From the NCBI GenBank assembly GCA_030531385.1, contig JAUNNP010000005.1, forward strand, positions 1 through 49,172: a stretch of 49,172 nt of DNA. The letters run 5' to 3'. The stretch comes from Eubacteriales bacterium. GTDB lineage: Bacteria > Bacillota > Clostridia > Lachnospirales > Lachnospiraceae. Below, in pieces: positions 42,501 to 49,172 of this stretch (position 1 is the stretch's first letter; every line of letters starts with the position of its first letter). Below the pieces are notes generated by a model. That model did not search any database and had not been told where the DNA came from. It saw nothing but the letters and a program-made list of their open reading frames with translations. The translations under genes and the position numbers were made by a program.

Positions 42501-43029
42501 CAGGCTTATCCCAGGAAACGATGCGTCTCTTTGGTCCCTTTGCATGTCCTGTAAGTCTTGAAGAAAGCTCCTTCTGGGTAATTCCCGCCTCACGCGCAAA
42601 GCGGTCAGGGAATATCTGATAAACTATTCCGTTCTTATACCAGTCCGGTGCCTTTCTCTCAACGCTCACGGTGATCTGGTAAGATGAGCAGTCACCGTCA
42701 TTGTCATAGATCCTTCCAACGCCGCCTGTCCTGCCGCTTTCGGTTCCGTAATATACTGTATTTCCGTCAGATCCGGTAAGCTCAAAGCGATACCAGCAAA
42801 GCGAAGTATCAAAAGGCTTAAATACTGTTTCCGCAGTATGGCCTCCCGGTCTTTCGGATATTTTCATGTTAAGACGGGTCTCACCCCTGCCTTCTGTCCA
42901 GATCCTTAAAACTGCAGAGGTAAGATTATCTCCACAGGTATCTATTTTAAGATTGATTTCAGTTCCAAGCTCCACTGCACCGAACGGGCTTCTGAACGCA
43001 ATTTCCCTGCTGTTATGATATGCTTCCAT
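39562..43029 (-). CDS. GH13 amylase-type enzyme fused to GH77 4-alpha-glucanotransferase
   Basis: A 1155-residue cytoplasmic fusion. About residues 1-120 form a CBM34-like beta domain. About 130-570 are a GH13 barrel of neopullulanase/cyclomaltodextrinase type with DGVFNHTG, GWRLDVADE (nucleophile Asp), LLGEVWED (acid/base Glu) and LIGSHD. A small beta domain follows, and from about 650 to the end there is a GH77 amylomaltase (MalQ) with VRLDHFRGFEAYW (nucleophile), IAEDLGF (acid/base) and GTHDNET. One protein can thus cleave branched or short maltodextrins and shuffle glucans for the phosphorylase encoded directly before it. Its ATG follows the phosphorylase stop by two bases. No signal peptide. 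Confidence 0.95.
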   Translation of the reverse strand: MEAYHNSREIAFRSPFGAVELGTEINLKIDTCGDNLTSAVLRIWTEGRGETRLNMKISERPGGHTAETVFKPFDTSLCWYRFELTGSDGNTVYYGTESGRTGGVGRIYDNDGDCSSYQITVSVERKAPDWYKNGIVYQIFPDRFAREAGITQKELSSRLTGHAKGPKRRIVSWDKPVGYDKKKDGSIAAWDFYGGTLNGIREKLQYIRDLGATIIYLNPIFEAASNHRYDTANYMNIDPLLGTEEDFKALCEEADKLGMSVILDGVFNHTGCDSIYFNKYGNYDSIGAYQSEDSVYRDWYKFNPEVPDGYDSWWGVGDLPDIKEDNADYQKFIYGGKDSVVRKWMKLGAKGWRLDVADELPDEFIAGIKKAMLEENADSLLLGEVWEDASNKESYGVKRKYFQGEELDCVMNYPFRDGVYRYITGKIDAEDLCESLYSLLENYPKEAFYSNLNLIGSHDRMRIFSILGDAPDPDALTEEEKRSYKLPEDKRGLAKGRLWLAALMQMTMPGVPCIYYGDEIGVEGYTDPYNRRQFPWDGGDKDCRTIYDNAIGIRRSHRIFTEGDFRPFFSGKDVIGCTRTLGQESVTVLINRSQSEAHTVEIPNLGEFAADLIGGGIYTSGEKTVSVTLNGTGSAIIYFSPKQRLGQQLEPGTGVLCHVTSLPNGGKKGVIGPNVFKFLDQLKKHGEKYWQILPLNPTDFTGSPYAGSSAFAGNLDLVPYSMDELRKQYEVYRLVSGKILPASGYDASGDEFEIFIHENADWIDGYAMFMALKDMYAGKNKQKDKDRRRDKLKERPAEKPEDTSWRSWEDKYRSYSNALWDDKKLADTADFYRYCQYMFSKSWDEIRKYARSLDIRIIGDIPIYVAEDSADAWQYPEMFTLSESESKADGMVAGVPPDNFSPDGQLWGNPLYRWDLMKKDGYSWWMNRFKRAFSLYDIVRLDHFRGFEAYWAVPGGKKSSEGSWKEGPGRDLFEKAYEKFGPLPVIAEDLGFITPGVRSLIITTGFPGMDIMEFYDSDPIYGYTPAADRIAYTGTHDNETLFGWCMGRYKYEVESKVDERLGITAGDGSNAGTKVNVSVNAEAQKIVDAEYEKEYRLLYEKLLKDFYKCPAFIRIVPLQDLLGLDNSARMNKPGTVGENWNWQAPEPIFWNIQKN

Positions 43030-43031
43030 AT

Positions 43032-45467
43032 TTAAATCTTCTTATGCTCTGCATGCCAGATGTTGTCTGCATACTGTGCGATCGCACGGTCTGCGGCAAA
43101 CAGTCCGGAACGGGCAATGTTGTGAATGCTGATCTTGTTCCAGAGTGCCTTATCATGGTAGGTCTCTGCCATGCGGCGGTGTGCCTCGGCATAGCTGTCA
43201 AAGTCTGCAAGAAGCATGAAATCATCTGCAGGGCTTCCTCCTACACCCATGAGAAGTCTGTTATAAAGACCCTCGAAGCGCTCTCCGTCTCCGAAGCCGT
43301 TTCTCATCTGATCGAGTATCCTGCGGATCCTGTCATCCTGGGAATAGATCCTCTGAGGATTATAGCCCTCTCTCTTCATGGAAACTACCTCATCGGCATG
43401 AAGTCCGAAAAGAAACATGTTCTCATCTCCGAGAAGATCGTGCATCTCAACGTTTGCTCCGTCAAGAGTACCAATAGTAAGCGCGCCGTTCATCATGAAC
43501 TTCATGTTTCCGGTACCGCTGGCCTCCTTACCCGCTGTTGAGATCTGCTCTGAAAGCTCTGCTGCCGGCATAAGATGCTCGGCAAGTGAAACTCTGTAGT
43601 TCTCCATGAATACGACCTTAAGTCTGTCTCTGCAGACAGGATCGTTCTCGATAGCCTTTGCGAGTGAGTTGATGAGACGGATGATACGCTTTGCAACATC
43701 ATAACCCGGTGCGGCCTTTGCTCCGAAGAGGAAGGTCTGCGGCTGGATAACAAGATTCGGATCATCGTGCAGCTTCTGATACAGATAGATAATGTGCATT
43801 ACATTAAGAAGCTGTCTCTTATACTCATGAAGTCTCTTGGCCTGTACATCGAATAATGAGTTAGGATCGATAACGACTCCCTGCTCCTTATACAGATACT
43901 CGGCAAAGCTCTTCTTATTTTCAAGCTTAATTGCCGCAAGCTTTTCCTGTACAGACTTATCATCTGCAAATTTATCGAATTTCTGAAGCTCTGAAGCATG
44001 GCTGAGATACTTGTCAGAACCTGTGCACTCCTGGATAAGAGCATCAAGACCCGGATTGATCTCAGCAAGCCAGCGGCGGTGATCGATACCGTTTGTGACA
44101 TTCTGGAACTTCTCAGGATTCATCTGATAGAAGTACTTGAATACATCATCCTTAAGGATCTCAGAATGAAGTCCGCTTACACCGTTTACAGCCATGCCGG
44201 CAGCAACGCAGAGGTTTGCCATACGAACCTCGCCATCCCAGAGGATAGCAAGATCGCGTACCTTGGTCTCATCGTTATTATAGAACTTCTCGCACTTTTC
44301 CTGCCAGCGTCTTGCGATCTCACAGATTATCTGGTAGATACGCGGTACACGGCGCTCGATGAGGGTCTGTGACCAACGCTCAAGTGCCTCCCACATTACT
44401 GTATGGTTGGTATAAGCAACTGACTTTGTGGTAATGGACCATGCCTTATCCCAGCTCATTCCATGAACGTCCATAAAGATACGCATAAGCTCAGGAATAA
44501 CCAGAGTCGGATGGGTATCATTGATCTGGATGGCATTCTTCTCATGGAAGTTGTCAAGTGTACCATAGGTTGCAAGATGCTTTCTTACAACACTCTGAAT
44601 AGTTGCTGATACAAAGAAATACTGCTGCTTAAGTCTGAGTGACTTACCCTCGCTGTGCTTATCCTCAGGATAGAGTACCTTTGAGATACTCTCTGCCATA
44701 GCCTGCTCTTCAACAGCCTTTACATACTCACCTCTTGAATAGAAGGACATGTCTACCGGCATTGCAGTCTTGGCATCCCAAAGACGAAGAACATTTGTAT
44801 GCTTTGTCTTGTATCCTGCGATGATCATGTCGCATGGAACAGCTGTTACCTTTGTTGCTCCCTCAAGTACAACGCGAGCCTTTCCGTTCTCCCAGTACTG
44901 CTGTACCTGTCCGCCGAAAAGTACCTCCTCTGCTTCCTCCGGCTTAGGAAGGAGCCAGGCATCGCCCACCTCTCTCCAGTTATCCGGAAGCTCTACCTGA
45001 TAACCGTCAATTATCTTCTGCTTGAAGATTCCGAGCTCATAACAGATAGAATAACCTGTTGCAGGGATCTCAAGTGTTGTCATTGCCTCAAGATAACAGG
45101 CAGCAAGTCTGCCGAGACCACCGTTTCCAAGAGCTGCGTCCGGCTCTGCTTCAAAAATATCGGAAGCATTAAAGCCAAGGTGCTCCAGGGCCTCCTTAAG
45201 CTGAGGAAGAACACCAAGGTTGAAGGCATTCTTCATAAGGCTTCTGCCCATAAGGAACTCGAGTGAAAGGTAATGAACCTGCTTTTTATGATTTTTAAGT
45301 GTCTTTTTTCTGGTTTCAACTTCGCTTATTGCCATCTGATCTCTGATAACCAGAGCACAGGTTTTCACCATCTCTGATTCACTTGCTTGATCGGGTGTCT
45401 TGCCGAAATGGATCATGAGCTTATCTGTAATAGCTCTCTCCATATACGCTGCTTTAGAAATTGTCAT
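43032..45467 (-). CDS. glgP: Glycogen/maltodextrin phosphorylase
   Basis: An 811-residue PLP-dependent phosphorylase that releases glucose 1-phosphate from alpha-1,4-glucans. The PLP-binding motif EASGTGNMKFMMNGALTIGTLDGANVE contains the Schiff-base Lys near residue 655. GNGGLGRLAACYLEAMTTL near residue 110 is also typical. Size equals that of normal bacterial GlgP. It sits between glgA and the debranching/transferase fusion, so synthesis and breakdown enzymes share one transcript. GAGGG lies nine bases before the ATG. Confidence 0.97.
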   Translation of the reverse strand: MTISKAAYMERAITDKLMIHFGKTPDQASESEMVKTCALVIRDQMAISEVETRKKTLKNHKKQVHYLSLEFLMGRSLMKNAFNLGVLPQLKEALEHLGFNASDIFEAEPDAALGNGGLGRLAACYLEAMTTLEIPATGYSICYELGIFKQKIIDGYQVELPDNWREVGDAWLLPKPEEAEEVLFGGQVQQYWENGKARVVLEGATKVTAVPCDMIIAGYKTKHTNVLRLWDAKTAMPVDMSFYSRGEYVKAVEEQAMAESISKVLYPEDKHSEGKSLRLKQQYFFVSATIQSVVRKHLATYGTLDNFHEKNAIQINDTHPTLVIPELMRIFMDVHGMSWDKAWSITTKSVAYTNHTVMWEALERWSQTLIERRVPRIYQIICEIARRWQEKCEKFYNNDETKVRDLAILWDGEVRMANLCVAAGMAVNGVSGLHSEILKDDVFKYFYQMNPEKFQNVTNGIDHRRWLAEINPGLDALIQECTGSDKYLSHASELQKFDKFADDKSVQEKLAAIKLENKKSFAEYLYKEQGVVIDPNSLFDVQAKRLHEYKRQLLNVMHIIYLYQKLHDDPNLVIQPQTFLFGAKAAPGYDVAKRIIRLINSLAKAIENDPVCRDRLKVVFMENYRVSLAEHLMPAAELSEQISTAGKEASGTGNMKFMMNGALTIGTLDGANVEMHDLLGDENMFLFGLHADEVVSMKREGYNPQRIYSQDDRIRRILDQMRNGFGDGERFEGLYNRLLMGVGGSPADDFMLLADFDSYAEAHRRMAETYHDKALWNKISIHNIARSGLFAADRAIAQYADNIWHAEHKKI

Positions 45468-45499
45468 ATTGTATTTCCCTCTTTAAATTACTTTTAACA

Positions 45500-46936
45500 T
45501 TATTCACTCAGTGATTCATATACTGTCTTATATTGCTCTGCAGTATGTGCAATGCTGAAATCCTGAGCCATTGCTTTCTTCTGAATAAGACGGAAAGCCT
45601 GTTTATTATTCCTGAAGACCTCAAGTGCCTGCGTAATGCAGAAAACAAGATCTCCCGGTGTATATGCACCAAAAGTAAATCCGGTGCCTATATCTCTCAT
45701 TGATTCATACGGTGAAACCGTATCCTTAAGTCCTCCTGTCTCACGGACAATAGGAACTGCTCCGTACTTCATGGCTGCCATATGGGCAAGTCCGCACGGC
45801 TCTATTTTTGAAGGAGCAAGGAAGAAATCAGCTCCTCCGAGAATATCAGAAATAGTTTCCAGACTGTATCCATGCTTATAGCCAACACTTCCCGGATACT
45901 GTTCGGAAGCCCATCTGAAGAAATTTTCATACTTTGTGTTACCCTGACCAATAATGACAAGCTGAACACCCAGATTTACGATATCACCGAAAGCTTCGCA
46001 TAAAATATCGAAACCATAATCCTCCGAAAGCTTGGATATTATACCTATGACCGGAATATTCCTGCCCCTTCTGAGGCTCATAACTCTCTGGAGATGATGC
46101 TTATTCGTATGTCTTTCCTCAACAGAAGCTACATTGTAGTTTACGGAAAGATATTTGTCAATTGCGGGATCATACCTCGTTTCATCAATGCCATCCAGTA
46201 TACCGACGGTCTTGAATGAGTTTTTCTGCATTATGGACTCAAGTCCGCAGCCAAAATATGCCAGTTTGATCTCCTCTGCGTATGTCGGAGAAACAATGAC
46301 TATACTGTTGGCACATTCGATACCGCCCTTAAGCATATTGACATCTCCATGCATGATCATAGTTCCGTCATCCACGCAGGTGTTCTGAAGACCGAAAAGA
46401 TCTCCAAGGGTACTTATACTCTGTGTTCCCTGGAATCTGATATCATGAATAGTGAGTACTGTACGGATAGATCTGACCCACGGCTCTCTCTCTCCGTCCG
46501 CTCTGAGATATACCGGAATCAAAGCGGTCTGCCAGTCATTACACTGAATAACATCCGGCTTATCATCAAGATACATAAGACTGGATACTACTGCTCTTGA
46601 GAAAAACGCAAAGCGCTCTGCATCATCGTCATAACCGTAAAGCTCATCACGGTCAAAGTAACGATCATTTTCTATAAAATACCAGGTCACATTGTCCTTT
46701 ACGAGCTTATACAGATTGCATTGGGCTTTTCTCCAGGAAAGATATATATGATTTGAAACGATAAGTTCAAGTTCCTTTGAGAATGCTGACTTAACAGACT
46801 GATAGAGCGGCATTATAGCTGTGGTCTCAATATCTGCTCTGGCAAGAGCAGGCACCAAATTGCCGGCTGCATCGCCTAATCCGCCGGTCGTACAAAAGGG
46901 CATAGCTTCTGAAACCGCAAATAAAACTTTCATCAT
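45500..46936 (-). CDS. glgA: Glycogen synthase (GT5) with altered N-terminal KxGGL motif
   Basis: A 478-residue GT-B glucosyltransferase that extends alpha-1,4-glucan from ADP-glucose. The C-terminal nucleotide-sugar site PSKIEPCGLAHMAAMKYG and RETGGL are present. The N-terminal motif, usually KTGGL, reads CTTGGLGD: the Lys that contacts the sugar nucleotide in other synthases is Thr here (codon 46889-46891). Activity or donor preference may therefore differ. The first of two adjacent ATGs is given; AGGAGG fits both. A very good promoter lies upstream, and glgP follows after 32 bases. No glgC gene is present in the window. Confidence 0.93.
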   Translation of the reverse strand: MMKVLFAVSEAMPFCTTGGLGDAAGNLVPALARADIETTAIMPLYQSVKSAFSKELELIVSNHIYLSWRKAQCNLYKLVKDNVTWYFIENDRYFDRDELYGYDDDAERFAFFSRAVVSSLMYLDDKPDVIQCNDWQTALIPVYLRADGEREPWVRSIRTVLTIHDIRFQGTQSISTLGDLFGLQNTCVDDGTMIMHGDVNMLKGGIECANSIVIVSPTYAEEIKLAYFGCGLESIMQKNSFKTVGILDGIDETRYDPAIDKYLSVNYNVASVEERHTNKHHLQRVMSLRRGRNIPVIGIISKLSEDYGFDILCEAFGDIVNLGVQLVIIGQGNTKYENFFRWASEQYPGSVGYKHGYSLETISDILGGADFFLAPSKIEPCGLAHMAAMKYGAVPIVRETGGLKDTVSPYESMRDIGTGFTFGAYTPGDLVFCITQALEVFRNNKQAFRLIQKKAMAQDFSIAHTAEQYKTVYESLSE

Positions 46937-46964
46937 ATTTCCTCCTGGTCATAATATGAATGCG

Positions 46965-46994
46965 ATTATAGCATAAGTGCGCACCAAAGGTCAA
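46965..46994 (-). promoter_or_regulatory. Sigma-A promoter of the glgA-glgP operon
   Basis: On the minus strand TTGACC (46989-46994), 18 bases, TATAAT (46965-46970) with an extended TGC before the -10 box; 28 bases separate the -10 box from the glgA start. Confidence 0.85.
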
Positions 46995-47017
46995 AAGATT
47001 TAACGCCAAACCAAATA

Positions 47018-47047
47018 AAAAGTCCGGGACTAAAATCCCGGACTTTT
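47018..47047 (-). terminator. Intrinsic terminator of glgB
   Basis: AAAAGTCCGGGA (47018-47029) and TCCCGGACTTTT (47036-47047) form a perfect 12-bp stem with a six-base loop, followed on the minus strand by TTTTATTT, 21 bases after the glgB stop. Confidence 0.92.
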
Positions 47048-47068
47048 GTGCAAGATGTGTAACTGTTA

Positions 47069-49063
47069 TTACTTTTCAGGCTCAGCAGGCTTCTTTGCCG
47101 CCGTCTTCTTTGCAGCCGCAGGCTTTGCAGTCTCCGCTTTCTTTGCCGCAGGCTTCTTCGCTGCTGCAGGCTTCTTTTCCTTCTCTGCGGGAAGTGTGCC
47201 CTCACCTCTGAAGAATACTCCGCCGAATGGAGGGATCTTTATCGAAACCGATGTCTGCTTTCCGTTGGACGGGATACGCTCGACCTTAACAGGCTTTGTA
47301 TCACCGATTCCCGTTCCTCCGTATTTAACATTATCTGTATCAAATACAGGAACGAACTGCTTTCTTGCCGGAACACCGACACGATAATCATCTATCTGGT
47401 TAGGTGAGAAGTTGACTGCGCAGAGGAGCTCATTGCCCTTCTTGTCTCTTCTCATGAATACTACCATATTGTTTCTGGTATCATCGGCAACCATCCACTC
47501 AAAGCCGGCCTGATCATAATCGATCTCCCAAAGCTCAGAGCTCTCAAGATAGAAGTGGTTGATATCACTGAAGAACTCCTGAAGCTGCTGATTAAGTGTA
47601 TTGTCAAGCAGATACCAGTCTATAGAATTCTTGGAATCCCACTCATGCCACTGACCGATCTCCGGACCCATGAACAGCATCTTCTTGCCCGGATGTGACA
47701 GCATATATGAATAGAAGCCTCTTACGCACTTAAGCTGGTTCTCATAAGAACCCGGCATCTTGTTTACAAGAGATCCCTTCATATGAACTACCTCATCATG
47801 AGACATTGGCAGAACGAAGTTCTCTGAGAATGCATACATGAGCGAGAAGGTTATGTCATTGTGGTTATCCTTACGGAAGAACGGGTCCATCTTAAGATAA
47901 TGGCACATATCGTTCATCCAGCCCATGTTCCACTTAAAGTTGAAGCCAAGTCCGCCCATATCGATAGGCTTTGATACCATAGGCCATGCAGTAGACTCTT
48001 CTGCGATCATAAGAACGTTTGGATCTATCCCGAATGCCATCTTATTAAGTGTACGCAGGAATTCTATTGCCTCAAGGTTCTCATGTCCGCCGTACTTATT
48101 GGCTGTCCAGTTTCCGTCAGATCTGTCATAGTCAAGATAAAGCATAGATGCTACCGCATCAAGTCGGAGTCCGTCTATATGATACTCCTGAAGCCAGTAT
48201 CTTGCAGATGAGCACAGGAAGCTTATTACCTCAGGTCTTCCAAAGTCAAATACTCTGGTACCCCATGAAAGATGGTCCTTCTTCTTAGGATCATCATATT
48301 CATAGCAGCTGCCTCCGTCAAAATCAATAAGTCCAAAGGCATCCTTGCAGAAATGAGACGGAACCCAGTCAAGGATGACCATGATGCCCTGCTTATGAAG
48401 ATAATCCACCATCCACTTAAAGTCTTCCGGTGTGCCATAACGTGATGTAGGAGCAAAATATCCTGTTACCTGATATCCCCAGGAATCATCAAGAGGATAC
48501 TCAGTAAGCGGCATAAGCTCTACAGCGTTAAAGCCCATCTTCTTCGCATACTCCGAAAGCTCATAGCCAAAGCTGCGGTAGTCATAGAAATCGCCGTTGC
48601 TCCTCTGCTTCCAGGATCCAAGATGTACCTCATAAATATTAAGAGGACCATCGTAAAGTCTTCTGTCCTTTTTCTTACTGATATATTCAGCATCGGTCCA
48701 GTTGAAAGGCTTAAGCTCATAAAGCTTGCTTCCTGTGCCGGGACGTGTCTCTGCATGGAATGCATATGGATCCGCCTTGAGTCTTACCGTGCCGTCCTGT
48801 CCCTCGATCGCATACTTATATATATCATACTGGTCGAGCCACGGAACAAAGCCCTGCCATATTCCAAGCTCACTGTATAAAGGATTGGCATATGGCTCCC
48901 ATCCGTTGAAATCGCCTACAACGGATACACTGCGGGCATTTGGTGCCCATACACAGAAATGCCAACCGCGAACACCGTCCTGTTCAGCAGGATGTGCGCC
49001 AAAATGATACCAGCCCTCTGTCAGCTGGCCGTCTCTAAATTGTTCTGCCCACTTTTCAGCCAT
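47069..49063 (-). CDS. glgB: 1,4-alpha-glucan branching enzyme with lysine/alanine-rich C-terminal tail
   Basis: A 664-residue GH13/CBM48 enzyme that makes alpha-1,6 branches in glycogen. An N-terminal CBM48 domain (GWHFCVWAPNARSVSVVGDFN) precedes the barrel with DWVPSHF, GLRLDAVASMLYLD (nucleophile Asp), MIAEESTAW (acid/base Glu) and VLPMSHDEV. The last 38 or so residues are an unusual low-complexity tail rich in Lys, Ala and Pro (KKPAAAKKPAAKK and similar), like bacterial histone H1-type tails. AAGGAG lies seven bases before the ATG. It is a separate transcript from glgA, ended by a strong terminator. Confidence 0.96.
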   Translation of the reverse strand: MAEKWAEQFRDGQLTEGWYHFGAHPAEQDGVRGWHFCVWAPNARSVSVVGDFNGWEPYANPLYSELGIWQGFVPWLDQYDIYKYAIEGQDGTVRLKADPYAFHAETRPGTGSKLYELKPFNWTDAEYISKKKDRRLYDGPLNIYEVHLGSWKQRSNGDFYDYRSFGYELSEYAKKMGFNAVELMPLTEYPLDDSWGYQVTGYFAPTSRYGTPEDFKWMVDYLHKQGIMVILDWVPSHFCKDAFGLIDFDGGSCYEYDDPKKKDHLSWGTRVFDFGRPEVISFLCSSARYWLQEYHIDGLRLDAVASMLYLDYDRSDGNWTANKYGGHENLEAIEFLRTLNKMAFGIDPNVLMIAEESTAWPMVSKPIDMGGLGFNFKWNMGWMNDMCHYLKMDPFFRKDNHNDITFSLMYAFSENFVLPMSHDEVVHMKGSLVNKMPGSYENQLKCVRGFYSYMLSHPGKKMLFMGPEIGQWHEWDSKNSIDWYLLDNTLNQQLQEFFSDINHFYLESSELWEIDYDQAGFEWMVADDTRNNMVVFMRRDKKGNELLCAVNFSPNQIDDYRVGVPARKQFVPVFDTDNVKYGGTGIGDTKPVKVERIPSNGKQTSVSIKIPPFGGVFFRGEGTLPAEKEKKPAAAKKPAAKKAETAKPAAAKKTAAKKPAEPEK

Positions 49064-49117
49064 AAAAAGCTCCTTATCTCTGACTTAAATAAAGGTAATT
49101 ACTTCACGCACAGCCCA

Positions 49118-49146
49118 ACAATACGCTGAGCACTGAATAATCACAA
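49118..49146 (-). promoter_or_regulatory. Weak candidate promoter of glgB
   Basis: On the minus strand TTGTGA (49141-49146), 17 bases, TATTGT (49118-49123). The hexamers are poor and the window ends close by, so a better promoter could lie outside. Confidence 0.3.
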
Positions 49147-49172
49147 ATACAGCAGTTAGTTTTTTGGTGATT

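Noticed and set aside
1..49172. tRNA, rRNA or replication origin
   Set aside because: No cloverleaf, rRNA segment or DnaA-box cluster was noticed on either strand by eye.

Overview
The window is a low-to-mid GC Firmicutes chromosome segment. I infer the family Lachnospiraceae (a Butyrivibrio, Pseudobutyrivibrio or Lachnospira type of gut or rumen fibre degrader). This rests on gene content, strong AAGGAGG ribosome sites, sigma-A promoters and MsmX-type carbohydrate importers, not on a marker gene. Nearly every gene is on the minus strand; the only convincing plus-strand gene is a pectin methylesterase at 20946.

Region 1 (1-27 kb) is a pectin and hexuronate utilisation locus. Read on the minus strand from 20681, it encodes a carbohydrate ABC importer, five small membrane proteins of unknown role and two separate MsmX/UgpC-type ATPases. 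It then encodes KduI, a signal-less GH28 polygalacturonase, a GH105 unsaturated galacturonyl hydrolase and a KduD-like dehydrogenase. A second unit (uxaC-uxaB-uxaA-eda-kdgK, 6391 to 30) carries galacturonate to pyruvate plus glyceraldehyde 3-phosphate. Imported oligogalacturonides would be de-esterified and trimmed in the cytoplasm. Saturated galacturonate goes through UxaC/B/A and unsaturated ends go through KduI/KduD, and both routes meet at 2-keto-3-deoxygluconate. An AraC-type regulator (21809-22624) and a second KDG-kinase unit with a sugar isomerase-like protein and an esterase (22849-25678) lie beside it, followed by a MATE transporter that seems to carry a late nonsense codon.

Region 2 (27-30 kb) is a small operon, yhcH / ketopantoate-reductase-like / cyclase-like, with a good promoter and no obvious pathway.

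Region 3 (29.7-38.7 kb) is mostly housekeeping: carA, a CarB-DapF fusion, an L,D-transpeptidase, an IlvD-family dehydratase and 5-formyltetrahydrofolate cyclo-ligase. The fusion is the most unusual protein here. A diaminopimelate epimerase domain follows carbamoyl-phosphate synthase, and one of the two catalytic cysteines of the epimerase is alanine.

Region 4 (38.7-49 kb) is glycogen metabolism: a YlmH-like S4 protein, a GH13-GH77 fusion, glycogen phosphorylase, a glycogen synthase with an altered substrate-loop lysine, and a branching enzyme with a lysine/alanine-rich tail.

Best candidate for an undescribed system: the importer with two ATPases and five small membrane proteins (11008-20681). 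Best candidate for an unusual enzyme: the CarB-DapF fusion.
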